From an uncultured Oxalobacter sp. (GTDB lineage: Bacteria > Pseudomonadota > Gammaproteobacteria > Burkholderiales > Burkholderiaceae_D), in the NCBI GenBank assembly GCA_937916185.1, contig CALGGD010000160.1:1-13730 (forward strand): a stretch of DNA of 13,730 nt. The letters are read 5' to 3'. The stretch's first letter is position 1. Every line of letters begins with the position of its first letter. Under the pieces are notes generated by a model that ran no database searches, was not told where the DNA came from, and saw nothing but the letters and a program-made list of their open reading frames with translations. Shown in pieces: positions 6,304 through 13,730 of this stretch. A program made the position numbers and the translations under genes.

Positions 6304-7563
6304 ATGTCTGATTTACAAACAGCAGCATCAGAGAAGGATTCAGGTGGTTTCAGTCAGTTTGGGCTGTCCTCAGAAATATTGAAAGCATTGGCGGACCTGG
6401 GGTACAAGACCCCGACTCCCATCCAATCCAAGGCGATTCCCCATGTGCTGGAGGGGAAGGATGTCATGGGGGCTGCCCAGACTGGTACGGGCAAGACAGC
6501 AGGCTATTCCCTGCCGGTGCTGCAGTCGCTTCTGTATTTTGCCAACAGCAGTGTGTCACCTGCCCGTCATCCTGTCCGGATGCTGGTGCTTGTCCCGACA
6601 CGGGAACTGGCAGACCAGGTCTATGAGGATATCAGGAGTTATGCCAAGTACACGACCCTGCGGGTGGCTGTTGTGTTCGGCGGGATTGATATGTCAACCC
6701 AGACAGGGGCATTGCGGGCGGGCTGTGAAGTGCTTATCGCAACACCGGGGCGCCTGCTTGACCATGTCCAGCAGAAGAATGTCAGCCTGAACCAGACACA
6801 GGTGCTGATCCTTGATGAGGCTGACCGTATGTTGGATATGGGGTTCTTGCCTGACCTCCAGCGGATTGTCTATCATGTGGAAGATGGGGATAAAGGGGCA
6901 TTGGTTGAATTCCTGCTGAGAAAGCATCCGAATGAACAGACCCTGGTTTTCACCAATACGAAACTGGGGGCATCCCGTCTTGCCCGCTGGCTGGAACGTA
7001 AGGGCATCAAGGCTTCAGCCATCCACGGTGACCGGACGCAGCAGGAGCGGATGGCAGTGCTGGAATCTTTCCGGAACGGGGAAGTGAATGTCCTGGTGGC
7101 GACGGATGTGGCGGCCAGGGGGTTGCATATTGAAGACCTGCCTTTTGTCATCAATTTTGAGTTGCCTTATGTCGCAGAGGATTATGTCCATCGTATCGGC
7201 AGGACAGGCAGGGCGGGGGCGCAGGGGACAGCGGTTTCCCTCTATTCCGACAAAGATGCGAAACTGCTGTCAGAAATCGAGAAACTGACCTGTAAGAAAC
7301 TGTCTCCTGTTGAACCAGAGGGATTCAACCCCAGGGCATATACTGTCAAGACAGGCAATGCCGGACGTTATGAACGGCCGGAGTTGGGTCCTTATCATTC
7401 GGTTGGGCTCAAGAAGAAGAAACCGGCGGATCCATGGTTTGACCGTCCTTATGAGCCGGAAGCTGTTCCTGATGGTGAGAAAGCGGAATCACCTGCATCG
7501 GTCAAACCCAAGGCGAAACCGTTGGCGTTCTTGTTGGGGGGAGGTCCTAAAAAATCCGGTTGA
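6304..7563 (+). CDS. rhlE: RhlE-type DEAD-box RNA helicase lacking motif III
   Basis: 419 residues from the ATG at 6304 (MSDLQ); the frame is open upstream to 6130 but that part is not helicase-like. Motifs in order: Q motif F19...Q41, I AQTGTGKT 58-65, Ia PTRELA 98-103, GG 126-127, Ib TPGR 147-150, II DEAD 171-174, IV LVFTNT 214-219, V ATDVAARG 266-273, VI HRIGRTGRAG 296-305. The family acts as an ATP-dependent RNA remodeller in ribosome assembly and RNA decay. Motif III (SAT) is absent: FLPDLQRI (to 188) runs straight into VYHVEDGDKG, skipping the ~50 residues that hold SAT and the linker between the two RecA lobes. The frame is intact, so this is an in-frame deletion near 6865-6870. Without that segment the enzyme should be inactive or badly impaired. 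Motif V is followed by GLHI where GLDI is commoner in RhlE. The C-terminus is a short Lys/Pro-rich tail. dnaE starts 49 bases downstream. Confidence 0.85.
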   Translation: MSDLQTAASEKDSGGFSQFGLSSEILKALADLGYKTPTPIQSKAIPHVLEGKDVMGAAQTGTGKTAGYSLPVLQSLLYFANSSVSPARHPVRMLVLVPTRELADQVYEDIRSYAKYTTLRVAVVFGGIDMSTQTGALRAGCEVLIATPGRLLDHVQQKNVSLNQTQVLILDEADRMLDMGFLPDLQRIVYHVEDGDKGALVEFLLRKHPNEQTLVFTNTKLGASRLARWLERKGIKASAIHGDRTQQERMAVLESFRNGEVNVLVATDVAARGLHIEDLPFVINFELPYVAEDYVHRIGRTGRAGAQGTAVSLYSDKDAKLLSEIEKLTCKKLSPVEPEGFNPRAYTVKTGNAGRYERPELGPYHSVGLKKKKPADPWFDRPYEPEAVPDGEKAESPASVKPKAKPLAFLLGGGPKKSG

Positions 7564-7612
7564 CCTTGGGGTAGAAGAACGTGCTGTTACGCCAGAATAG
7601 ATGGGATAAGTC

Positions 7613-10510
7613 ATGACTGATCCAAGATTTGTGCATTTACGCCTGCATTCGGAGTATTCGATTGTTGATGGGCTTGTGCGCATCGATGAAATCGTCGATG
7701 CCGCTGCCGGGGATACCCAGCCGGCGATGGCATTGACGGATTTATCCAATCTGTTTGGTCTGATCAAGTTCTATAAGGCTGCCCGTAAAAAAGGCATCAA
7801 GCCGATAGCCGGCTGTGATGTCTGGATCACCAATGATGCTGACCGGGAGAAACCTTCACGCCTGCTGCTGCTTGTCAGGACAAACCAGGGGTACCACAAC
7901 CTCTGTGAGCTGCTGACCAAGGCATGGCTTGAGAACCAGTACAAAGGGAGGGCGGAAGTCCGGCGTGAATGGCTGGCTGACCTGAAGCGGGACGCTGGCG
8001 ATACCGGCATGATTGCGTTGTCCGGTGCGGTGATGGGGGATATCGGCCAGGCATTGGAAGTCGGGAATCCTGACACTGCGGAAAGCAACGCCCGTCGGTG
8101 GATGGACATCTTCCCTGGCGCTTTTTATCTGGAGGTACAGCGTTCAGGTCATTCCCGGGAAGAAACCTATATCCATCAGGTGAAAGGGCTTGCCCAGAAA
8201 ACCGGTCTGCCGATTGTCGCGACACACCCTGTCCAGTTCCTTTCCGCTGAACAGTTCCGTGCCCATGAAGCCCGTATCTGTATCGCTGAAGGCGAGATAC
8301 TGGCGAATGAGAAGCGCCCACACCTGTTCAATGAGAGCCAGTGTTTCCTGACGCAGGAACAGATGGTTGAGCTGTTCGCTGATATGCCGGAGGCTCTGCA
8401 GAACTCGGTTGAGATTGCGAAACGCTGTTCCCTGACGCTTGTGCTCGGCGAGCATAAACTGCCCCAGTTCCCGACGCCGCCTGGGATGTCACTGGGTGAT
8501 TTCATGGCACAGCAGGCACGGGAAGGGCTTGAGAAGCGGTTGGTGGAACTCTTTCCTGATAAGGCTGAACGCCAGGCGAAACGCAAGGTTTATGACGAAC
8601 GCCTTGCCTATGAAATCGATGTCATCGTCAAGATGGATTTCCCGGGGTATTTTCTCATCGTGGCGGACTTTATCCAATGGGCAAAGAACAATGGTGTGCC
8701 GGTGGGACCGGGACGCGGTTCCGGTGCGGGTTCACTGGTTGCCTATTCCCTGCTGATCACCAACCTTGACCCTATCCGTTACAACCTGCTGTTTGAACGT
8801 TTCCTGAATCCGGAACGTGTTTCCATGCCTGACTTTGATATCGACTTCTGCCAGCATGGACGGGACAAGGTCATCCAGTATGTCAAGGACCGTTATGGGC
8901 ATGATGCGGTTTCCCAGATTGCGACGTTCGGCACGATGGCAGCGAAGGCGGCAGTCCGTGATGTCGGCAGGGTGCTGGACCTGGGCTATGGTTTCTGTGA
9001 TGGGATTTCCAAACTGATCCCTTTCAAACCCGGCAAACAGGTCACAATCAAGGATGCGCTGAAAGAAGAGCCGCTGCTGGCGGAACGTGAGAAGAATGAA
9101 GAAGAAGTCCATGAACTGCTGGGTCTGGCGGAACAGGTCGAAGGCATCACGCGCAATGTCGGCATGCATGCCGGCGGTGTGCTGATTGCACCGGGCAAAC
9201 TGACAGATTTCTGTCCGCTCTATACTCAAGGTGGGGATGCAGGCGTGGTTTCCCATTATGACAAGAAAGATGTCGAGGAAATCGGCCTGGTCAAGTTCGA
9301 CTTCCTGGGATTGACCACCCTGACCATCCTTGACCTGGCTGTGCGGTATATCCGGGAATATGACCTGGGTATGGAAAAGTTCACATTGGATGACATCCCG
9401 TTGGATGACAAGCCGACATTCAAGCTGCTGACAGATGCCAAGACGGTTTCTGTATTCCAGCTGGAAAGCCGGGGCATGCAGGGGATGCTGAAAGATGCGA
9501 AGCCAGACCGTTTTGAGGACATCATTGCGCTGGTGGCATTGTACCGTCCAGGTCCGATGGAACTCATTCCTGATTATTGCCGCCGCAAGCATGGTGAGGC
9601 TTTCGAGTATCCTGATGAACGGACGAAAGGCATCCTGGAAGAGACCTATGGCATCATGATCTATCAGGAACAGGTCATGCAGATGGCGCAGATCATCGGG
9701 GGGTACACGCTGGGGGGCGCTGACCTGCTGCGCCGTGCAATGGGGAAGAAGGATCCTGCTGCCATGGCAAAGCACCGCCAGGTTTTCAAGGACGGCGCCG
9801 CCAAAAACAATGTACCGGCTGCCAAGGCGGATGAAATCTTTGACCTGATGGAAAAATTTGCAGGCTATGGGTTCAACAAGTCCCATGCAACGGCCTATGC
9901 ACTGCTTTCCTACCAGACGGCTTTCCTGAAATGCCATCATCCAGCTGCTTTCATGGCAGCGAATATGTCGCTGGCGATGGATGATACCGACAAGGTCTAT
10001 ACGATGGTGCAGGATGCCCAGGATGTCTGCGGTCTGACCATCCTGCCACCGGACATCAATGAATCTGTCTATTATTTCCGTCCAGTGCGTTCCCCGAAGG
10101 ACAAAGAAGGCGACACTGCCTCCCAGATACGTTATGGGTTGGGGGCGGTCAAGGGAACCGGAGAAAATGCGGTCCAGGCGATTGTCGATGGCAGGGCATC
10201 TGAACCTTACAAAGACCTGTTCGATTTCTGCGCACGTGTTGACCGCCACCAGATCAACCGCCGCACGATTGAAGCCCTGATCTGTGCTGGTGCATTTGAT
10301 TCATTGGGACAGAACCGTGGTGTTTTACTGGCTTCTGTCGGTGTGGCAATCGAGGCGGCGGCAGACTTCGGCTGGCAAAAATACGTCGGACTTGACGGCG
10401 CGACCGTTACCATGAAAAGCTTCGGCGCGTCGGCCCCCGCAGGTATTCTTTTCAAGAAATTCGGCTTCACAAAAGAAAACATTGTTGCCGTTATGAAAAC
10501 TCTCTTGTAA
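7613..10510 (+). CDS. dnaE: DNA polymerase III alpha subunit, 3'-truncated and fused in frame to a transketolase C-terminus
   Basis: The frame encodes 965 residues; 1-916 are DnaE. The PHP domain is at the N-terminus (LRLHSEYS near 9-16). The palm carries [10 protein letters not shown] at ~365-374 and the catalytic acids D407 and D409 (PDFDIDF) and D563 (FDFLGL). [13 protein letters not shown] lies near 756-768, and the helix-hairpin region ([19 protein letters not shown]) at 881-899. This is the replicative polymerase core of a proteobacterium (about 1,150-1,160 residues in E. coli). From ~910-917 the sequence switches to a transketolase C-terminus, so the OB-fold and tau-binding C-terminal domain (~240 residues) are missing. 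Such a DnaE should still polymerise in principle but not couple to the clamp loader through tau. Codon use changes at the same point. The reading is an assembly or recombination junction, not a natural fusion. GGGA at 7603-7606 is a modest ribosome site. rhlE is 49 bases upstream and may share its transcript. Confidence 0.88.
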   Translation: MTDPRFVHLRLHSEYSIVDGLVRIDEIVDAAAGDTQPAMALTDLSNLFGLIKFYKAARKKGIKPIAGCDVWITNDADREKPSRLLLLVRTNQGYHNLCELLTKAWLENQYKGRAEVRREWLADLKRDAGDTGMIALSGAVMGDIGQALEVGNPDTAESNARRWMDIFPGAFYLEVQRSGHSREETYIHQVKGLAQKTGLPIVATHPVQFLSAEQFRAHEARICIAEGEILANEKRPHLFNESQCFLTQEQMVELFADMPEALQNSVEIAKRCSLTLVLGEHKLPQFPTPPGMSLGDFMAQQAREGLEKRLVELFPDKAERQAKRKVYDERLAYEIDVIVKMDFPGYFLIVADFIQWAKNNGVPVGPGRGSGAGSLVAYSLLITNLDPIRYNLLFERFLNPERVSMPDFDIDFCQHGRDKVIQYVKDRYGHDAVSQIATFGTMAAKAAVRDVGRVLDLGYGFCDGISKLIPFKPGKQVTIKDALKEEPLLAEREKNEEEVHELLGLAEQVEGITRNVGMHAGGVLIAPGKLTDFCPLYTQGGDAGVVSHYDKKDVEEIGLVKFDFLGLTTLTILDLAVRYIREYDLGMEKFTLDDIPLDDKPTFKLLTDAKTVSVFQLESRGMQGMLKDAKPDRFEDIIALVALYRPGPMELIPDYCRRKHGEAFEYPDERTKGILEETYGIMIYQEQVMQMAQIIGGYTLGGADLLRRAMGKKDPAAMAKHRQVFKDGAAKNNVPAAKADEIFDLMEKFAGYGFNKSHATAYALLSYQTAFLKCHHPAAFMAANMSLAMDDTDKVYTMVQDAQDVCGLTILPPDINESVYYFRPVRSPKDKEGDTASQIRYGLGAVKGTGENAVQAIVDGRASEPYKDLFDFCARVDRHQINRRTIEALICAGAFDSLGQNRGVLLASVGVAIEAAADFGWQKYVGLDGATVTMKSFGASAPAGILFKKFGFTKENIVAVMKTLL
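10361..10510 (+). pseudogene. tkt: Transketolase C-terminal fragment (last 49 residues)
   Basis: The residues after DnaE 916 ([13 protein letters not shown]..., [18 protein letters not shown], ending KTLL) match the extreme C-terminus of transketolase, where E. coli TktA has YKYVGLNGAIVGM and FGESAPAELLFEEFGFT. Transketolase moves two-carbon units in the pentose phosphate pathway; this fragment holds none of its thiamine-diphosphate site, only part of the C-terminal domain. The intact gene would extend upstream, but there the sequence is dnaE. VAIEAA (10344-10361) is plausible in both proteins, so the exact crossover cannot be placed within those bases. The terminator at 10535-10560, in the same direction, fits as this gene's own and ties the fragment to the right-hand genome. 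Confidence 0.85.
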
Positions 10511-10534
10511 AATCTTCTCCATAAAAATTTTTTG

Positions 10535-10564
10535 TACCGTGCCTTATAACAGGTGCGGTATTTT
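10535..10564 (+). terminator. Intrinsic terminator after the tkt fragment
   Basis: A 9-pair stem TACCGTGCC / GGTGCGGTA (two G-T wobbles) closes an 8-base loop and is followed by TTTT, 25 bases after the tkt stop. It isolates the HAD gene downstream. Confidence 0.7.
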
Positions 10565-10581
10565 GCTTGGGAGGCATTGAA

Positions 10582-11229
10582 ATGAAACGCGGCGCGATAT
10601 TTGACATGGACGGAACACTTTTCGACACGGAAAGACTTTATGTTAAGGCTTGGATTGAAACGGCAGATTTATTCGGCGTGGAACGACATACGACAATCGG
10701 CTTGGAAATGGGCGGCACAAATCAAGCTCAAGCGTTAAAAGTCTTTGCAGAGCACTATCCGAAACTTGATGCAAAAAAATATTTTGACGCGGTAGTCGAA
10801 ACCGTTGCACATTGGACGGAGACAGACCTCAAACTTTTGCCTGGCGCACGAGAAATTTTGGATTACTTCAAGTTGCAGAAAATTTTGATGGCGGTTGCAA
10901 GCGGTTCTCCGCGCAGAGGCATCGAACGAAATTTGCAAAGGGCAGGCATTCGGGAATATTTTACGGCTGTAGTCGGCGGCGATGAGATTTTGAACGGGAA
11001 GCCGGCACCTGATATTTTTCTGAAGGCGGCGGGGAATATGGGACTCGCGACCAAAGATTGTTACGTCTTCGAGGACAGTTTCAACGGAATAATTTCGGCT
11101 TATCGCGCAGGTTGCGTGCCGATAATGATACCGAATCAGCGCGAACCGACGGACGACATTAAGAAAATCTGCGCGGGCATTTATAAAAATTTCTTCGAGG
11201 CTTTGGACGCCGTGAAACTTACCCCTTGA
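10582..11229 (+). CDS. HAD-superfamily phosphatase/phosphoglucomutase-like protein (subfamily IA)
   Basis: 215 residues from the ATG at 10582, chosen because GGGAGG (10569-10574) sits 7 bases upstream; a TTG at 10567 overlaps that ribosome site and is not the start. All four HAD motifs are present: I D8-M-D10-GT (nucleophile and acid/base), II S108 (VASGSP), III K140 (GKPAPDIF), IV E164-D165 (VFEDSFNGI). Residues ~15-85 form the helical C1 cap typical of beta-phosphoglucomutase-like enzymes. The reaction is removal or transfer of a phosphate on a small sugar phosphate or similar metabolite in the cytoplasm; substrate cannot be told from sequence. Length is normal for the family. It follows the tkt terminator by 17 bases and its stop codon overlaps the groESL -35 box. 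Confidence 0.88.
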   Translation: MKRGAIFDMDGTLFDTERLYVKAWIETADLFGVERHTTIGLEMGGTNQAQALKVFAEHYPKLDAKKYFDAVVETVAHWTETDLKLLPGAREILDYFKLQKILMAVASGSPRRGIERNLQRAGIREYFTAVVGGDEILNGKPAPDIFLKAAGNMGLATKDCYVFEDSFNGIISAYRAGCVPIMIPNQREPTDDIKKICAGIYKNFFEALDAVKLTP

Positions 11230-11254
11230 CATTTTGTTGAATTGGGATTATTAT
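11226..11254 (+). promoter_or_regulatory. sigma-70/A-type promoter of groES-groEL
   Basis: TTGACA (11226-11231), a 17-base spacer, then TATTAT (11249-11254). This is the best promoter in the window. The -35 box overlaps the HAD stop codon (11227-11229). Transcription would begin near 11261, leaving a ~55-base leader that contains a small hairpin TCGGC-AAGACA-GCCGA (11267-11282). No CIRCE element (TTAGCACTC and its inverse) is present, so the usual HrcA control is not visible. Confidence 0.75.
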
Positions 11255-11315
11255 ACCGCCTGTGATTCGGCAAGACAGCCGAGCAAGCTTGAATTTCATT
11301 GGGAGGCAGATATTT

Positions 11316-11597
11316 ATGATAAAGCCACTTGGAGACAGAGTTGTTGTTGAAGTTGCCGAGGTCGAACTCAAGACCAAAAGCGGAATCATTATGCCCGAAA
11401 CTTCCAAAGAGAAGCCGCAAAAGGGCAAAGTCGTTGCGGTCGGCACCGGCAAACTCCTCGACAACGGCACCCGCGCCGCTATGGAAGTTAAAGTCGATGA
11501 CGAAGTTATCTTCAACAAGTACGCGGGCAGCGAAGTCAAGGTGGACGACAAAGATTATCTCGTGATTCGCGAGAGTGACATTTTGGCAATCCTTTAA
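11316..11597 (+). CDS. groES: Co-chaperonin GroES (Hsp10)
   Basis: 93 residues from ATG 11316 behind GGGAGG (11301-11306). The frame extends upstream to 11262, but [12 protein letters not shown] is the standard family N-terminus. The mobile loop that docks on GroEL is at ~17-34 ([16 protein letters not shown], with the hydrophobic IIM contact at 24-26). [11 protein letters not shown] (41-51) and the roof/core strands to [13 protein letters not shown] complete a full-length Hsp10. It forms the heptameric lid of the GroEL folding chamber in the cytoplasm. groEL starts 67 bases downstream in the same operon. Its sequence type is that of Negativicutes and related Firmicutes, unlike the genes left of 10,350. 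Confidence 0.96.
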   Translation: MIKPLGDRVVVEVAEVELKTKSGIIMPETSKEKPQKGKVVAVGTGKLLDNGTRAAMEVKVDDEVIFNKYAGSEVKVDDKDYLVIRESDILAIL

Positions 11598-11602
11598 GTT
11601 AA

Positions 11603-11637
11603 TGAGAAATGCGTAATTCGTAATGCGCAATGAAATG
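11603..11637 (+). repeat. Degenerate heptamer tandem repeat between groES and groEL
   Basis: Five consecutive 7-base units: TGAGAAA, TGCGTAA, TTCGTAA, TGCGCAA, TGAAATG. The middle three (11610-11630) are the most alike. The array occupies most of the 67-base gap and stops before the groEL ribosome site (GGAGGT, 11650-11655). Confidence 0.5.
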
Positions 11638-11661
11638 CAAAGTTCATTCGGAGGTAAATAA

Positions 11662-13287
<1,626 letters not shown>

Positions 13288-13312
13288 ACCGCTTAACTTA
13301 GTAAGAATTTCA

Positions 13313-13340
13313 AGCCTCTGTCAATCGGCAGGGGCTTTTT
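13313..13340 (+). terminator. Strong intrinsic terminator after groEL
   Basis: A 10-pair stem AGCCTCTGTC / GGCAGGGGCT (two wobbles) with AATC loop is followed by TTTT, 25 bases after the groEL stop. Confidence 0.85.
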
Positions 13341-13355
13341 GCTTGCCGCCGCGTG

Positions 13356-13364
13356 TGGTATAAT
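13356..13364 (+). promoter_or_regulatory. Extended -10 promoter for the coiled-coil protein gene
   Basis: TGGTATAAT is a perfect extended -10 (TG-N-TATAAT). No clear -35 is needed for this class. Transcription would begin near 13371, giving a leader of only about 12 bases before the ATG at 13383. Confidence 0.6.
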
Positions 13365-13382
13365 TATCGCGGGGTGTTTGAA

Positions 13383-13727
13383 ATGACGGAGCAAGAAACA
13401 ATTAACAGCGAAACTCAAAGGGCGTTGGCTATGCAGGACGCGAAATTTGCAATGTTCATGGAAGAACTCAAGCAACAGCGCGAAGATATTCGGCGTCTGC
13501 ATGAACGGCAGGACAAAATGCAGGAAAAGCACGATGCCGACATGAAAAAGTTGCAGGAAAAGCACGATACCGACATGCACGAAATGAATCAACGTTTTTA
13601 TGAAAAAATCGAGGCTACCTCAAAAGAATTTACTCAACAATTGCACAGCAACTTTGTCCAAACAATGATAGGGGTCGGTGCAATTATGGCGGCAGTCGGC
13701 GGCTTGATTATTGCGGCTGTAAAATAA
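13383..13727 (+). CDS. Small membrane-anchored coiled-coil protein, function unknown
   Basis: 114 residues from ATG 13383 (MTEQE). GGGG at 13371-13374 is a possible ribosome site 8 bases upstream. The frame is open to an ATG at 13353, but that lies upstream of the -10 box, so the shorter start is preferred. Residues ~10-90 are charged and strongly helical, with a coiled-coil pattern. QEKHDADM (47-54) and QEKHDTDM (58-65) are an 11-residue internal duplication, copied at the DNA level (13520-13544 and 13553-13577, 24 of 25 bases identical). Residues 92-113 (FVQTMIGVGAIMAAVGGLIIAA) form one C-terminal membrane segment, so this is a tail-anchored protein facing the cytoplasm. It resembles in layout the short coiled-coil/TM proteins common in prophages and Firmicute genomes, but I cannot name a family. 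It stands alone after the groEL terminator. Confidence 0.75.
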   Translation: MTEQETINSETQRALAMQDAKFAMFMEELKQQREDIRRLHERQDKMQEKHDADMKKLQEKHDTDMHEMNQRFYEKIEATSKEFTQQLHSNFVQTMIGVGAIMAAVGGLIIAAVK

Positions 13728-13730
13728 AAA

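Noticed and set aside
8732..10249. 505-codon minus-strand frame opposite dnaE
   Set aside because: Coding shadow; the plus frame shows all DnaE motifs and the minus frame resembles nothing.
7613..10510. A new natural DnaE-transketolase fusion enzyme
   Set aside because: The fused piece has no active site, DnaE loses an essential region, and codon use, ribosome-site strength and gene taxonomy all switch at the same point.
11230..11316. CIRCE heat-shock operator upstream of groES
   Set aside because: Neither TTAGCACTC nor its inverse, nor a near match with 9-base spacing, is present.

Overview
The window looks like two unrelated bacterial genomes joined near base 10,350. Positions 1 to about 10,350 read as a betaproteobacterium, probably Burkholderiales and perhaps Oxalobacter-like. 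That guess rests on the RhlE and DnaE sequence types, leucine coded mostly by CTG, and modest Shine-Dalgarno sites. Positions from about 10,360 to 13,730 read as a Firmicute of the Negativicutes/Selenomonadales type. That rests on the GroEL and GroES sequence types, strong GGAGG ribosome sites, and leucine coded by CTC, CTT and TTG. Both placements come from remembered family sequences, not from a search.

Left part. An edge-truncated, glycine/arginine-rich secreted protein (minus) is followed by a small histidine-rich secreted protein (minus) with its own terminator. A divergent OB-fold lipoprotein (plus) ends at a clear terminator. A stretch of about 600 bases without a gene follows, then a stand-alone HD-domain (p)ppGpp-hydrolase-like gene. 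Next come two tandem paralogous lipoproteins, the second broken by a one-base frameshift, and a convergent BASS-type transporter (minus). The left part ends with an RhlE-type DEAD-box helicase that lacks motif III, and dnaE (replicative DNA polymerase alpha), 49 bases downstream.

Junction. At DnaE residue ~916 the frame passes without a stop into the last 49 residues of a transketolase. The transketolase's own terminator and a Firmicute-like gene set follow. DnaE loses its C-terminal ~240 residues, so this is best read as an assembly chimera rather than a new fusion protein.

Right part. The tkt 3' end and terminator are followed by a beta-phosphoglucomutase-like HAD phosphatase, then groES-groEL behind a good sigma-A-type promoter whose -35 box overlaps the HAD stop codon. 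A strong terminator follows groEL. Last is a small membrane-anchored coiled-coil protein of unknown function with an extended -10 promoter.

I found no tRNA, rRNA, CRISPR array, complete mobile element or convincing new defence or metabolic system. The points most worth checking are the chimeric junction, the motif-III-less helicase and the frameshifted lipoprotein.
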